Positions 19,237 to 20,003 of a DNA stretch of 20,003 nucleotides are shown in pieces. The position numbers were made by a program, and so were the translations under genes. This DNA is from Collodictyon triciliatum (taxonomy: Eukaryota; CRuMs): NCBI GenBank assembly GCA_043381765.1, contig JBHJMP010001268.1:1-20003 (forward strand), in the 5' to 3' direction. A model generated the notes under the pieces. That model saw nothing but the letters and a program-made list of their open reading frames with translations. It did no database searches and was not told where the DNA came from. Position 1 is the first letter of the stretch; each line of letters opens with the position of its first letter.

Positions 19237-20003
19237 TCACATCTCTCTTCGCTTGCGGTCAGAGTAGCGAAGAATGCGAGCGTGTTTTAGCAAGCTGTTC
19301 AGGAAGCTGTATTGCACGAGGCTCTCAAGCCTGGATACATTGATTTCTCGTTCGGGTGAATCATTCGAGCGAGAGAATGCATGCACACTCCATAAGAACC
19401 ACAGCATATGTCCCCTTGTGACTGTCCAGAGTATTCTAGAGTCGTGGGTCATTTGGTATTGTGGGCCAAACAGGATGTCAGACGCGCTGAGTCGGTTGGG
19501 AGCATAATCAAGCTCAGAGAGCATCTTGTGGGTAGACTCTGTGACTTTTTGAGCCAGAGAGCACTTCACAAATGTGTGTTCGATAGAGTCAAATCCACTA
19601 TGGCACATGGTGCACTCTGGAGAGGTCGTTGCTGCATGGACTACACGCGCACCTATCCACAGCTCTCTGTTGGAGATATTGAGAATTAAGGCGCGGTGTT
19701 TCGGGAGTAGCTGAGGTATACGGGCTTGCGTCTTGATTTTTATATTCTTGACTCTTCGTAGTGATGAAGTTGTGGCAGTTGTCTTCCAGCCCCTTCAGCC
19801 TTTGGGGATTCAGCAAAGTGCCTTTCATGTTGTAGATAAGGGTCGACAGCATCACTTGGTTCCACAGCCTTACTTTTCCCACATGCGAAAGATGAAAGTT
19901 GTTCCACACTGATATTTTCGACTTGATGTCCTCAACCAGGCTTGTCCATTTGCTATCCGATTGTGGACCGAATATGATACCAAGATACTTGAGTGGATGT
20001 GAC
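19237..20003 (-). mobile_element. 3' end of a non-LTR (LINE) reverse transcriptase, probable frameshift, cut by the window edge
   Basis: Reading leftward from the window end, the first frame encodes KYLGIIFGPQSDSKW and then WNNFHLSHVGKVRLWNQVML, which matches the region after the reverse transcriptase catalytic core in LINE proteins (YLGI, then the GR/GK-helix region). Near 19750-19775 this frame turns into unrelated sequence, and another frame takes over with HRALILNISNRELWIGARVV and a zinc-binding motif CTMCHSGFDSIEHTFVKC (Cys-x2-Cys ... His-x4-Cys), typical of the zf-RVT domain at the C terminus of such proteins. It ends at a stop at 19237. The shift between frames suggests a decayed copy, though an intron or sequencing error could also explain it. 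The catalytic YADD region would lie beyond the window. Family assignment is by motif; the clade is not resolved. Confidence 0.85.

Noticed and set aside
1-20003. CRISPR array, bacterial defence island, toxin or phage genes
   Set aside because: The tandem arrays are 1-6 base microsatellites without unique spacers, and the genes are spliced eukaryotic genes.

Overview
The window looks like nuclear DNA of an intron-rich, AT-rich filamentous fungus, probably an early-diverging (Mucoromycota-like) lineage. This is inferred from many short GT-AG introns, a fungal-style 60S stalk protein P1, a fungal type II membrane dipeptidyl peptidase, long (CTTTT)n, (TTTTTG)n and (GAAAAA)n simple repeats, and a non-LTR retrotransposon relic. 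No bacterial operons, CRISPR arrays, rRNA or convincing tRNA genes were seen. All exon models were built by hand from reading frame, splice signals and phase agreement, without transcript evidence.

Layout, left to right: (1) a (TTTTTG)n tract at 1-76; (2) an unrecognised plus-strand gene, about 133-1677, whose first exon may lie outside the window; (3) convergent with it, RPP1 (ribosomal stalk protein P1) on the minus strand, 2029-2462, one intron; (4) an unrecognised minus-strand gene of at least 11 exons, 3341-5865; (5) a divergent intergenic region, 5866-6733; (6) a complete plus-strand dipeptidyl peptidase IV family gene (peptidase family S9B, DAP2/STE13-like), 6734-13017, 27 exons encoding 799 residues with an intact Ser-Asp-His triad; (7) convergent with it, a minus-strand gene for an orphan protein with about seven membrane segments, 13541-15728, 9 exons, 397 residues; (8) a divergent intergenic region of about 1.2 kb; (9) a plus-strand intronless glycosyltransferase family 92 (DUF23) gene, 16886-18715, 609 residues; (10) the 3' end of a non-LTR (LINE) reverse transcriptase on the minus strand, 19237 to the window end, with a probable frameshift.

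The genes do not form an obvious pathway. RPP1 is translation housekeeping, the DPP and GT92 products are predicted type II membrane proteins of the secretory or vacuolar system, the 7TM-like product is an orphan membrane protein, and two genes have no recognised family. I did not find a clearly new biological system. The best candidates for novelty are the orphan membrane protein, the two unrecognised genes, and some unusual splicing structure in the DPP gene.
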